Shown here: piece after piece, positions 23,886 to 34,270 of the stretch
Position numbering within the stretch: position 1 is the stretch's first letter
Layout of the letters: each line of letters opens with the position of its first letter
NCBI GenBank assembly: GCA_022496185.1
Contig: WTXG01000001.1
Coordinates: 744,001-808,000 of the forward strand
Source: Multifurca ochricompacta
Lineage: Eukaryota; Basidiomycota; Agaricomycetes; Russulales; Russulaceae
Reading direction: 5' to 3'
Length of the DNA: 64,000 bases
Position numbers and translations under genes: made by a program
Notes under the pieces: generated by a model
What the model saw: the letters and a program-made list of their open reading frames with translations, nothing else
Told to the model about the DNA's origin: nothing
Database searches by the model: none

Positions 23886-24768
23886 ATGACTTGGCAAAAG
23901 ACGTTCACACTTGAAAAACGAAGTAAAGGATGTTACCTTGTCACTGATGAAATCTCGTCAGAGATCCGACCTGGATTGGATGGTGTTCAGGTTCGAAATT
24001 CAGGTCTAGCCATTGTGATTGATGGTTTGATTATCTTTCACAGATAGGAATGTTATTCTTGTTCATGTTCGTCAAAATGAAGTTTCATTATTGAATTTGA
24101 CTGAAAAAAAGTTACTGCAGACAACACACATCCGCCGCTTTGACGGTCAACGAGAACTACGATAAAGGTGGGCGTGCTCATGCGGTGCATATGACTTTAA
24201 TTGTTCATTACATCGCCGCTCTAGATGTCCGCACGGGTGCGAAAGACTCCGACATATCAAATTGTAATGGCTCAGCTAACATCATTTTCAAGACATGGAT
24301 ATGGCACTAGATAGTATCGTGCCTGAAAATTTGAATTGGCGCCATACTGACGAGGGCCCCGAGTGAGACACAGCATCTGAATCCACTCTACTGCTGACCC
24401 ACCTATTCGTAGTGATTCGTATGGTTTCCTTTTTGTAAATTATCAAGCCAAGAGTAATCCTCTTTTCTTTTGGTTGGTGATAGCGTTTCGCATACCAAAA
24501 CTTCTCTCGTTGGGACCTCCATATCGATTCCTATCACCGAGGGCAGACTAAATCTTGGTACATGGCAAGGTGAATGCAGCCCTTTTTCCTTCTTTCTTTC
24601 ACATCGAGGAGGGGGGGGGGGTTGACTCTCGACCTTGCAGGCATTTATTTAACTGAGTTCAGGCACAAGCCCCACTCACGCAGGGTGGTAGCAACTATTC
24701 TGTTCGTGAGCTCATTTTTAAGCCGATTGGATCAATTCTCATTGCCGATACAATCCGCTAGCTCCTGA
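23886..24768 (+). CDS. UPF0047/YjbQ-family protein
   Basis: Small single-domain protein of the YjbQ family; bacterial members show thiamine-phosphate-synthase-like activity in vitro, role in fungi unclear. Start MTWQKTFTLEKRSKGCYLVT. Exons give IGMLFLFIQHTSAALTVNEN (conserved QHTSA.LT.NEN), DVRTDMDMALDSIVPE, WRHTDEGPDDS (HTDEGPDD), VSHTKTSLVGTSISIPITEG and LNLGTWQGIYLTEFR, followed by RRVVATILF. A 6-nt microexon (24413-24418, TGATTC) is needed to join EGPD to SVSH. The ~20 residues after VVATIL are not conserved in the family, so the stop at 24766-24768 may follow an unrecognised intron. It begins 104 bp after the YTH1 stop. Confidence 0.85.
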
Positions 24769-25108
24769 CTCAGAGTGCGTCATCAATTTGAGCCACACCT
24801 CATATACCTGGTAGCGGAAGGGGGGGCGGACCAAGGTGCTGTTGTGCAAAGGTCCATCATCCTGTATACTGACGGGCGTCTAACGGACACCAGGCACATT
24901 AATCTCACCGTAAAAACACTTTTGATTGTGATGGTAGTATGAAAAGATGAATTGAAACGGGGACATCAGCGAAGGCATGTCACAACTGAGCTCTGGTCTC
25001 CCGTTCAAGGGTGGTTATTATTACACTGGCGTCTCCATTCGGTGGTATCAATGCCCAGCAAGGAGAAACGTCAATATGGCGGACTTTCTCGCCGCGGAAG
25101 CAACGCTT
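24769..25108. other. Convergent intergenic region
   Basis: Spacer between the UPF0047 gene (plus) and the DUF3602 gene (minus). No gene content recognised. Confidence 0.5.
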
Positions 25109-25957
25109 TCAGCCGCGTGGGCGGGATAGTCGATGCCTCAAGGCCGTGAGAGACCGGGACTTCAAACGAACTATATTTCCGATACCACCTCTCCCTGATG
25201 AACGCTAGAGGGGTGTATGTTCAGTGCCTGGGCCTAGAGATGCATATTCATTTGTTCGAATATAAACCTACCGGTAGGGTCGTGCGGGAGGCACCACGGT
25301 TGCGAATGAGCGACCTTTCGAACTCGGCTGTCTTTGCCTCCAATATTAATGACAACTCGCTGGGCCGAATATCAGGCACAGCTCGTGATGGGGAACGAAT
25401 GTTCCCTGCACCTCCTCGGCCAGTGGAGGTGATCTAAGTGGGATGAAAGTTCGGTGGCGCGGTGACGAACGGGCAGGATTACTCGCCTTATCTGGTCTGG
25501 ATTGGGAACGAGGCTCTTTGCCTCCCGTCACGGAAAATTCATCAAGGCATTCAATGAAGGTGACATTCCCGCTAGATGAGGGGGATGCGCGGATGTTCCC
25601 AGCTCCGCCGCGACCTGACGATTGCTATGAGATGCATGATGAGCCACAAAGAGCTGTGGCCAGGTGGGTTTAGAATAAATAATTACGAATTGACGACTTT
25701 GAGATGGGGAACGATGACGTTGATCTAAGTTGAGAATAATTGTGTCTCAATGATTATGTAGGTGAAGAGAAGACCTAGAATCGGCGAGAACTGAACTGCC
25801 TACCTCGTTTGCCTGGGTCGAGAGCGCCTAAGGTAGAATGACTAGTACTAGTACCAGTAAAGACTCTAGAAAGTTTAGAACCCAGAGCGGTGATTTGACT
25901 ATAAACGGGTACTCCTTGCGGTGATGATGGGTTATGTCCATGTCCATGATGAGACAT
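25109..25957 (-). CDS. DUF3602-type protein with GRGGxGN repeats
   Basis: Fungal protein of unknown function. Exon 1 starts at 25957 with MSHHGHGHNPSSPQGVPVYS and SKLSRVFTG. A short exon (DQRHRSPSQSRQF, about 25735-25695) follows. The body carries three copies of the family signature: SSGRGGAGNIRAS, TSTGRGGAGNIRSPS and SSGRGGIGNIVR, ending RLSRPRG with the stop at 25109-25111. Every exon joins in phase; the intron between repeats 1 and 2 has a GC donor (AAG before GCGAGT, 25486-25485). Plus-strand ORFs here that repeat RMFPAPPRP are only the antisense of GRGGAGNI. Likely soluble and disordered; no catalytic motif. Confidence 0.8.
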
Positions 25958-26426
25958 TCTCTAACCGTAACCGATAGATAGACAGATAGATGGAGGGGGG
26001 GGACCAGGGAGACAGAGAGGAATGAGGGGAAATGATATATAAATCCCTTCCCCAAGATGTCCAACAACTTAAAACCCAAAGGCCCATTCGATGAACTCAC
26101 GATCATCATCATCATCATAAACGAACGAACGAACGAACGAACGAATGAACGAACGAATGAACGATGATAACGATGGTCAGGTCAGTCACAGTCAGTCAAG
26201 GGGAAGAGCTGTCCGGGGGTTTATTCAAATTAGCGCCAAATTCCGGGGACTGATGTTAGGTTAAGGTTAAGGTTAAATAGCACTAGGACCACCGGTAACC
26301 ACCCGTCACCCCCCGTCACCCCCGTCACCCGCCCGCGCCATCCGCTCTCCGCTCTCCGCCCCTCCGCCCTCCGCTGCTCTCCTTCCCTCTACCTACTTAC
26401 CTACCTACCTACCAAATTAACACACA
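25958..26426. promoter_or_regulatory. Divergent promoter region DUF3602 gene / Zn2Cys6 regulator 2
   Basis: Between two diverging starts. It contains a tetranucleotide run (26121-26164), an interrupted CCCGTCA run around 26300-26330, CGCTCTC-type pyrimidine repeats around 26340-26385 and a CCTA run just before the regulator 2 start. All are simple repeats; no specific site is identified. Confidence 0.5.
26121..26164. repeat. ACGA/ACGAATGA tetranucleotide repeat
   Basis: About eleven tandem copies of ACGA with two ATGA variants. Confidence 0.85.
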
Positions 26427-29247
26427 ATGCCCAAGAACATCCAAAATTCAAACTCTGCCTCTCGTCTTTCATTACGCAGGAATCAGGTATGTGTCTTCAC
26501 TTTCATTTATTTATTTTGTCTTTTCACTTTCTACCTATCAGGCCTGCCTCACTTGTCGCAAAAGGAAGCTGGTACTGTGTTCCTTCCTTTTCCTTTCTTT
26601 CCCCATTCATATTCATCATATTCCACATTCCTTAGAGATGTGATGCTGCACGTCCTCATTGTGCTACCTGCGTCAAGTACGTGCGATGGGATGCCCATCG
26701 TCTGCCCATACTTGATGTGACCTTTTGTCAGGCAGTGGCATGCTCAGATTAGCGTACCCCCACCACCAGGATACTCGCAAGTCGTCTATTCGTCTTTCAT
26801 TCATTAAGCTCACTACTCCGTACACCCTTTATAGCCACCCTTCCGAACCTCAGTGCTCTTACGACCCTGTGGAGGGTTTACCACTGGCAGCTGATGCTGA
26901 TCCCTTGGAAAAGATCAGGGAATTAGAGGAGCAAGTTGGTGTGTTACCCCCTTTGGTATAATTGTTCGCAAAAGCTCATCTGTTGTCAGCCATCCTTACG
27001 AGGAAACTGAAATCGCAGAGGGAAAGCTCACCCCCCTCCCGTTCTCAGTCTCCCAACCACCTACGTCCTCCTTCTAGTCACCACCTTAATCATTCTCCCT
27101 CCTCTGCTACCATCACACTCTCACCTGAATTTGAACCGTGCAACCTCGCTACACCAAGCTCCTGGCCTCAGACCACCCTCGATTTGAAAGCAATTCCTTC
27201 TGTCAGATCAATCCACAACGGGAGCCCGGAGGTGCTCTCTTCCCAGCCTGGCGCTCATTCTGACACTTTGTCCGGTATCATATACTCAGGGTGGAACCCT
27301 GACTTACCCGAGCCCACTGTGCTCGATCATTAGTTCGTACTATCCTTGGCTTGGCCTTCATCGTCCTTGATCACCTTGCTCTTGTAGTATAGACGTCTTC
27401 TTCAAATGCGATCCTTGCGGCTCTCGGATCTTGCACAGACCAGATTTTTTAGCCTCCATGAAGCTCCCCCCTAAAAGTCCTGGTTTTCCACACTCTGCCA
27501 TTCTTCACGCAATAGTTGGTTCAACCACTCCATTGTCATCGCCTCACTAACCTTTTATGGTAGTGCGCCTCGGCATCACGCTGGGTATCAAAAAACATAA
27601 TCACCCTCCCAGATGGCACGCGAAGAGATCGATTTGCTGAGTTCCATGCCAGCAAGACACGTTCTTACATCGACAGAACCATGGCCAGTGGAGAGGATAT
27701 ATTTGCAGTTATGCAGGCTTGCGTCTTACTTTCTTGGTATTTTTATTCTGAGGGGCGCTGGGTGGAGATCTGGGTGTTCGCAGGTTTTCAAACACGGACG
27801 GCAATACCGCTTCGCTTGAACTATCCAGGGACTTTTGCAAGGCAAAACGGCAGTTCGCCTGGCGCGTACCTGGCGCCGCCTAAGGATGCGCTCGAATTAG
27901 AGCTTCGGCGCCGTACTTGGTGGATGGCCGTCCTCTTCGATCGCATCGTGTCTGTTGGTGGATGGGTTCACGGCATCGATGAACGCGACATTGGAACGGA
28001 ACTCCCTCTTCGCGGTCAGGACTTTGAGGCCAACGTGCGTTGACGTATCCTCAAATGACACCGAGTGTTCGCCTGATTCATCTTTGCAGCAAGTCATTCC
28101 TGACAATCCCCAAAGTCTGTTCACCTTAGACGTCTTCACAAGTCATCCAGATCAGTACACAGATTCATTCCTACTACTCATCAAGGCTATGATGCTGTTC
28201 GGGAAAGTTACCGACTTCGGCGTCAGAGCTAACCTTAGGGCCACCGCACCACCATCTAGAATCCAGGATCCATTTCTCATACCTGGCTTCGACGAACTGG
28301 ACCGACTCGTATCCATGGAATTTATTAGCAGCCTTCCCCCGCGTTTCAGGAACGGTTTTGGCGATTTGGAAAGCATGTACGGTGGCGGGGGGCTCGACAC
28401 TGATCTCTACATGGTCCACCTTGTTCCACATGCGTACGTGACCTTTAAGGTTGCGCGGTCAACCCCCCTCACTCGCCTTTAAGTGCAACTATTACATTGC
28501 ACAACCCTTACATAGACTTCTCAGATCCTCAGAGCGTCTCCACTTCACGCTGTGTTGAGGCATCTCGAGCCATCCTTTCGCAGCACTACACGCTCGCTTC
28601 GTCATCATTTGACATAACCAGGCTCCATCCATTTATCACGGTACGGAAGTCACTTAGCCAGTGTGGCTAGGCGCTTAGTCAACTGTCCAGATCTGTTGGT
28701 ACCTGGCAGCAGTCGTTCAAATTCAATTGTGCAAATACTTCATCCAAACAGGTGACACTGACCGAGAGTATGGGGTATGGGGTGTGATCAACGTTCTTCG
28801 GTATGACCAGAGCCTCTGCACGTTTACCTGCTGCTGATGCTGGCTTCTCAATTCACAGGTTCGCAATGACCGACTATGGTAAACGTTCGCCTATCGGAAG
28901 TATGCTGTTGACTTTTTTGATGTTTTATTAAGTTTTCTGAGCTCACGTTTTGATTCAATTCATTAGCACGACAGGAAAAATTGCTGCAAGGACTTATGAC
29001 CGAGATTGTGCGTATGACTACCCAGCAGCAGCCTCTCGAGGTCGGCATTCCCCTTTATCCATTTTCACATGCAGGCGTGTTCTCCAAACCGCCTCCAGGG
29101 AGTGACGAAGATGTCGTTCATGTCCATATCGCACCGCTCCCCTTGAGCCCATCATTCGATGAAACTATCTCGCCACCCCATAGTTCACCCGCGCAATCGA
29201 ATACTTCACCCCCAACTACGGACGGGATGGCATGGGTCTCACGTTAG
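26427..29247 (+). CDS. Zn2Cys6 transcription factor 2 (paralogue of factor 1)
   Basis: Start MPKNIQNSNSASRLSLRRNQ, parallel to factor 1 (MPKIPTAKQ...KRNQ). Zinc cluster ACLTCRKRKLRCDAARPHCA with the sixth Cys distant at EPQCSYDPVEG, then KIRELEEQ. The fungal-specific domain follows: IDVFFKCDPCGSRILHRPDF, HSAILHAICASASRW, VMQACVLLSWYFYSEGRWVE, TAIPLRLN, LELELRRRTWWMAVLFDRIV and WVHGIDERDIGTELPLRG. C-terminal exons give ITLHNPYIDFSDPQSVSTSR, CVEASRAIL and end DGMAWVSR. About 11 exons and no frame break. The intron between VVYS and HPSEPQC (43 nt) is the least certain join. Same domain order and exon pattern as factor 1, so the two arose by duplication. Confidence 0.83.
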
Positions 29248-29436
29248 ACATCTTCAACTGTCCGACGTCTATTGCTTGTGCTCTTTTTTCTGTATAATAC
29301 TGCGTTGAGGTTGTCTCCTGCCCCATCCCTGCTTTCCTGTAGCTATTGTGATCATGTGTATATGACCCGTAGTCTTGTTTGTTTGGATTTGTAACGAGCA
29401 GTGGGTATGATTGGTGCGGTGCGACGTGGATATAAT

Positions 29437-30466
29437 TTATTTTTTTTCGGTTTCGGTTCGGGGACGAGGCCAGTAATCAATTTGAGGAGCCCCATGGACT
29501 GCCTTGTGACCCTCTCCGACGCTCAGCCTCCAACATGCATCAAATTTCTGTTGTTCAGTGAGTCGCTCAGCGGCCGGATCTTGGGTTTTCCTAAGCTCTT
29601 CGTCCACTGCACTATCCAGTCTTGATCGACTGGCATTTTGCCGCAGTTCATCCCACGAAGAGCGTGTCGCCATACTGCGCGCATGTTCAGCTCGGATCTC
29701 TTCCCAACGACTTTTGGGTTGCTGTGCGGAAGCTGAACAATGCGCACACACGAGTGTCAGGCACATGCAAGACCAGTAGGACGAAGACCCACGAGGCAGA
29801 TTAGGGGTACAATCCACAGCGGTTCTGCTAGGGGGGGGTTCATTTTCCCATCCCCGCGAAGTGACTGCGGCTCCAAGCACTTCGTAGCTCTCGTTTTCGG
29901 GACTGGGGTATGAAGAAGCTGGGTGCAAGCTGGCCGTTTTTTCACTTAGCCTGGTCTGGATGTTGTCTAGCGCCTGAAAGAAGGCGGCGCGATCATCGAG
30001 GCCACGGAAGAAATCCGCGTGCGCGTTGGCGCGTACCACGGTACCTCCGATAACGCCCCCCGCAGAGGCAAAAGCAGCCAGAGATGCGATACGATTGATA
30101 GGAAGCGGCGGTCGACGGAGCAGGTGGCCATAGAGGACGATGGACAGGGTACCAAGAATGCCGCCAGCAATCTGAAGAAGACGATAAATGAGTGGTAAGA
30201 CGTGTGTATAGATGACGCTAGGATAAGAGCGGGTAGGTTTAACGGACGGAGTAGTAACGCTGCACTCCAGGAATAAAGTGGACTGCAGCATCAAAGTCGT
30301 GCTGGGTTATGAGACCATTGTCAAGCTCTGGGCGTAGGAGTTGCTCTGTGTGGGAACGTGTCTTGAAAGTTGATTCCAACCAAGCCAAAGGGATTGGAAC
30401 ACGAGAAGAGTTGGTGTTGTTCTCAGTGTCGGTGTTGGTGTCGGTGTTTCGGTAGTGTTGTTGCAT
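29437..30466 (-). CDS. Small membrane protein, function unknown
   Basis: Not recognised. Start taken at 30466 (MQQHYRNTDTNTDTENNT); the frame is open further upstream to 30589. An intron ends before IAGGILGTLSIVLYGHLLR, the first hydrophobic segment; a second, IASLAAFASAGGVIGGTVV, follows, giving a helical hairpin. The C-terminal half is polar with SRWEEIRAEH, SSWDELRQ and a final Pro/Arg-rich PQIDYWPRPRTETEKK. A second intron near 29755-29815 removes an out-of-place Cys-rich stretch. Size (~270 residues), two helices and a charged tail resemble organelle inner-membrane accessory proteins, but that is only an impression. Divergent from the RhoGEF gene. Confidence 0.65.
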
Positions 30467-30636
30467 GTGCGGGTACATGTGTATGTGTGTATTGTATTGT
30501 ACCATGTGTATACACAGTGTATTGTATATACAGCCCATCTTGTCCTCTACTGACTTGTCATCGGTTTCAACGCTCTTGGGCGTTGACAATTATCTTTCTT
30601 ACTTACTTTCAATTTACTCGCAAGTCCGAAAGACTT
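30467..30636. promoter_or_regulatory. Divergent promoter region membrane protein / RhoGEF
   Basis: 170 bp between starts, rich in GTGTAT/TGTATTG repeats (about 30470-30530). Both promoters must overlap here. Confidence 0.45.
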
Positions 30637-33600
30637 ATGAGTGCACCCGAAGTTCTTCAGTTGCAGTCGAACAAAGCGTTGCCTTCCATCGTCAAAGAAA
30701 ACCTTCCCTTACCTCCACCTCCACCACCTCCTCCATCCCGAGAAGACCCGACGGTACCCCCATTCACTTCGTCGACCCCCAAACCTCCGCCAAAATTCAC
30801 TCCTGCCCAGGAATTACCGTCACACTCTAATGGTTTCCGCCCTCTTCCCATCGATGTTGCCGCCTCGAACACGAATGAATTTTTAGGCCAAGGTGCTCAG
30901 GATACTTTTCCCTGCCCTGAGATTATTTCTCATCTTCCCATGGTGCATTTAGGCATCAATCCTCTTCTTAGCACTCCTTCTACCCCGTCCAGCCCGTCCA
31001 GCCCGTCCAGCCCCGATACACGTGCAAAGCGCTCAAACCCATTAGTAGATCTTATTGAGACGGAAAAACTCTACGTTGACCAATTGACCGGTATCATTCG
31101 GGTACGCTGGTCCTATCTCGCCGTTTTACTTACGCGCATCGCTCATATAACCGGTTGTAGAAAGTTGCTTCAGCATGGTCGCGCACGAATCTCCCTCCCC
31201 ACGAATTGGATCTCATGTTCAGAAGTATAGAGAGCGTGTATAAAGCAGATCGTTCCTTGCTCTCAGTTCGTATTTTCAATATCTTTCAACCTTAACCACT
31301 CAGTTAATGGTCTAAACAGCGTCTGAAAGAAATCGGCACCAATCCCTCCTCGCCAAAGGTTCTCGGCGATCTCCTTATGCGATGGGTGCGTGCCAGGTAG
31401 ACAGCTACCCTTTATACCCACTTCCTCATATCACTTGTGGGCAGATCGGCGAACTCGAAACCCCATATACGTCGTATTGCGAGCGGTATTGCACTGACTT
31501 TGACATATGGGAACCTGTGCGCAACAACTCGCGTCTCTCAGACGTGCTTGCAGCATTTTCGGCCTCTCTTCCTCCCCCTAGTACTTCATCTGTCAACACA
31601 GATTCATCGATTTGGACACTTGATGAGCTCTTTCTTCTCCCAAAGGGGCGTTTGAAGTATTTCAAAAAGCTATACGGGCGATTGTTGAAAGGAACCCAGC
31701 CGGGTCGAAGTGACTATAAGCTATTGGCAGGTGCTGCCGTAAAGCTTGACAAGCTACTGGCCATCTTGGATGCACGAGCCGATGTCAAGGCTGGATCGTC
31801 GACACCAGCAACTTTGGAAACAGTGGACGAAGTTGTGGTTGATTTCCGCAGCCCAGCTGAGATACCAAATAAGCGGGAACTTCCTGCTATTGAGAGTGCA
31901 ACGGGAAGCGAGACGAATTCAGCTGGCGAGCCTAACTTATCTAGCGTGTGGGTGTCAGCGAATGTTTCGGTAAAAATAAGTCATTGACAAATATGATTAG
32001 TGCTAGGTCCTCTAATGACATCCGCTCGTCTTCAATAGAACGAGGCCCGACAGACGATCTGTTGATTCCTCTCCCGGATCTCGAGAGCCGCTTGGCAGTA
32101 GAAAATTGCATGGACATTTTCACCATGAAGCCAAGGGTAACTATTTGTCTCATACCGCCTGTCCAGCCTGTCTGCTGATTTCAAGAGAGCAGCCAGTACA
32201 CCTCCAGATTTTGCCTCCTACATTACCCTACGCGAGGACCATGAGGATCGGTGTTAGCACAGCCATCCGCTTCGTCCCGCGGTCGACAAATATTGAAGTC
32301 AATCACCCCGGCGGTCAGATTTTTGTCCTCTCAGATCTTCTTTTATTATGCGCGCGGATGGCGCCCGGAGAGAAAAGCTCAGAGAACCCGGGGCAGATAT
32401 GTGGTTGCTTTACCCCCCTTTGGCGGGGAAACATCTTAAAATTGTGAAAACAGAAGATGAAGGTTAGGACTTGCTCATAAGGATTGGATACCAACGACTG
32501 ATCATACGTGATTCAGACTGCGCGTTGCAAGTGACTGTGTTGAGAAAAGAAAAACTACTTCTTGTATTCTCATCTGCAGCTATGCGGGATAGAGTCCTCT
32601 CTGAACTCAATGAATGCATCGAGTTTGCCAACGCTGGTGAGCCATGAGCTGCGGTTTTTTTTTGTTGAGTCGAGAAACTTATATCTGTGTGACTAGTGCA
32701 CGCATCTTCCAAACATCCGGTTCCTCCCATGCCGACGCTTAATGGTTCAATCAAACTTGAGCCCACCCCCATGGATGGCATTCCGTCGTCTCAAACGGCA
32801 CCAAATTTACATCAATCTAACGTCTCACTTGCGAGTAGTCGTAGTCCTTCGCCACATCGAGTTTCTTCGCCTATTGGCAGCCTCAGCAGTTCGGCGTCTC
32901 GCCATGGCTCAGGTCCTCCTTCGAGGAACAGCCATGATACAACTCCCATGTCGCTCACCAACAGCATGTCAAACCTAGTTCTTTCTCTTGAGGCACAAAT
33001 CCAACGAGGTGGTGACTGGGTTCAGCCGGTGCACGAACCCCATTCGGGCCCGATGTACCCAGTACGCCAACCTTCTCAATCTGAACTTTTGAATGACAAC
33101 GTTGGACAATCACAAGCAGCGGGTGGTACCTCTCTCGGTCCCATATCCACTTTGAAAGGTCTATCACCTCAACCTGTAGCTCCAATTCCCAGAGCTAGTC
33201 CTCTCCCTGGTCAGATAATTAGTCCAGGGCAATTTCTTCCCCCCCAACGCACTGCAAGTGCGGAGCCTTTAGGCAGACGAGGACCCCCTTCGGGACTTGT
33301 TCACCCCCAGCAACCCATGCACGGCGCAGATCCTCCTTTTGTGCAAAGAGGCCCTCAACGGTTGCTACCAAACCCCGTAACTGGCCAGTTTATACCCCCA
33401 AATCCTCCCTACAATGCACCACCGAGCCGTACACCCTCGGACCCATCTTTTCAAGGTGGCATTCTGAGGAGCTCGTCCGCCTTCCCTCTCACTTCGCAAC
33501 AGGAAGGCCATACCCCCCCGTTCGACGCGCCGCCGCATCCAGGAATGGCTAGCAGTTCGATCCTACTATTGCCACGCGCAAACTCCTTTGGATCGATGAG

Positions 33601-34075
33601 CGAGCCGCAATCTCGTCCTATTCTCCCTTCTGCACAACTTCGTGCACCGTCTGTGATCGGTGGATCACTTGAGGAACCGAGTCCACCTACGTCACCGACA
33701 ATGGATAATCGCATCCCAACTGGGCCGGTCACGTCTACCATTTCTGCCCAGATGAGGTGCAAGGTGTTCTTGAAGCAAGGCCACGCGCAGTGGAAGTCTC
33801 TCGGGTCGGCCAAGTTGAAGCTGTACCGCGAGCAGCCGACAAACGTGAAACAACTCGTGGTAGAAGCGGAGGATAAGAATAAGTCGGTTCTCATCTCGAC
33901 AATCATTCTCACAGACGGTGTCGAGCGTGTTGGAAAGACGGGTGTTGCGGTAGAACTGAGCGACGGCGGTTCGCGCACGGGAATTATTTACATGATCCAA
34001 TTGCGGAACGAACAGGCTGCGGTTGGGTTGTACGAGGGTCTCCTAGCAGGTTCTGATAGAACTCTTGCACGGTGA
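30637..34075 (+). CDS. Rho guanine nucleotide exchange factor (DH-PH)
   Basis: Activates Rho-family GTPases. Start MSAPEVLQLQSNKALPSI; a proline-rich head (LPLPPPPPPPP, then a repeated SSP motif); DH domain from NPLVDLIETEKLYVDQLTGI through HELDLMFRSIESVYKADRSL, PKVLGDLLMRWIGELETPYT and DYKLLAGAAVKLDKLLAILD; PH domain with QIFVLSDLLLLCARM, DMWLLYPPLAGKHLKIV and ALQVTVLRKEKLLLVF; a long Pro/Ser/Gln-rich linker; and a second PH-like (RanBP1-type) domain MRCKVFLKQGHAQWKSLGSA to the end. At GGGG 32390-32393 one G appears missing: restoring it joins ENPGA to DMWLLYPPL inside the PH domain, otherwise a stop follows at 32447. A Rac or Cdc42 partner is inferred, not shown. Confidence 0.85.
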
Positions 34076-34270
34076 TCAGGCCATGACATACTCACACGTT
34101 TGCTTCCTATGCACTCGGGACGTTTTAAATCATGGTTTCACTCACACCTTCATACATATACTCCCTTGGGTTGGTTCGCTAATCGCTTTCCTCTTAACTT
34201 CTGATACCCAGTAGGTAGGACAGGCTAAATCTAGAGTACAAAGGCAGCGATCGGGAGATAATATGAAGAC

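Noticed and set aside
25011..25673. Three plus-strand ORFs with a repeated RMFPAPPRP motif
   Set aside because: They are the antisense of GRGGAGNI repeats in the minus-strand DUF3602 gene, which joins cleanly across phase-matched introns.
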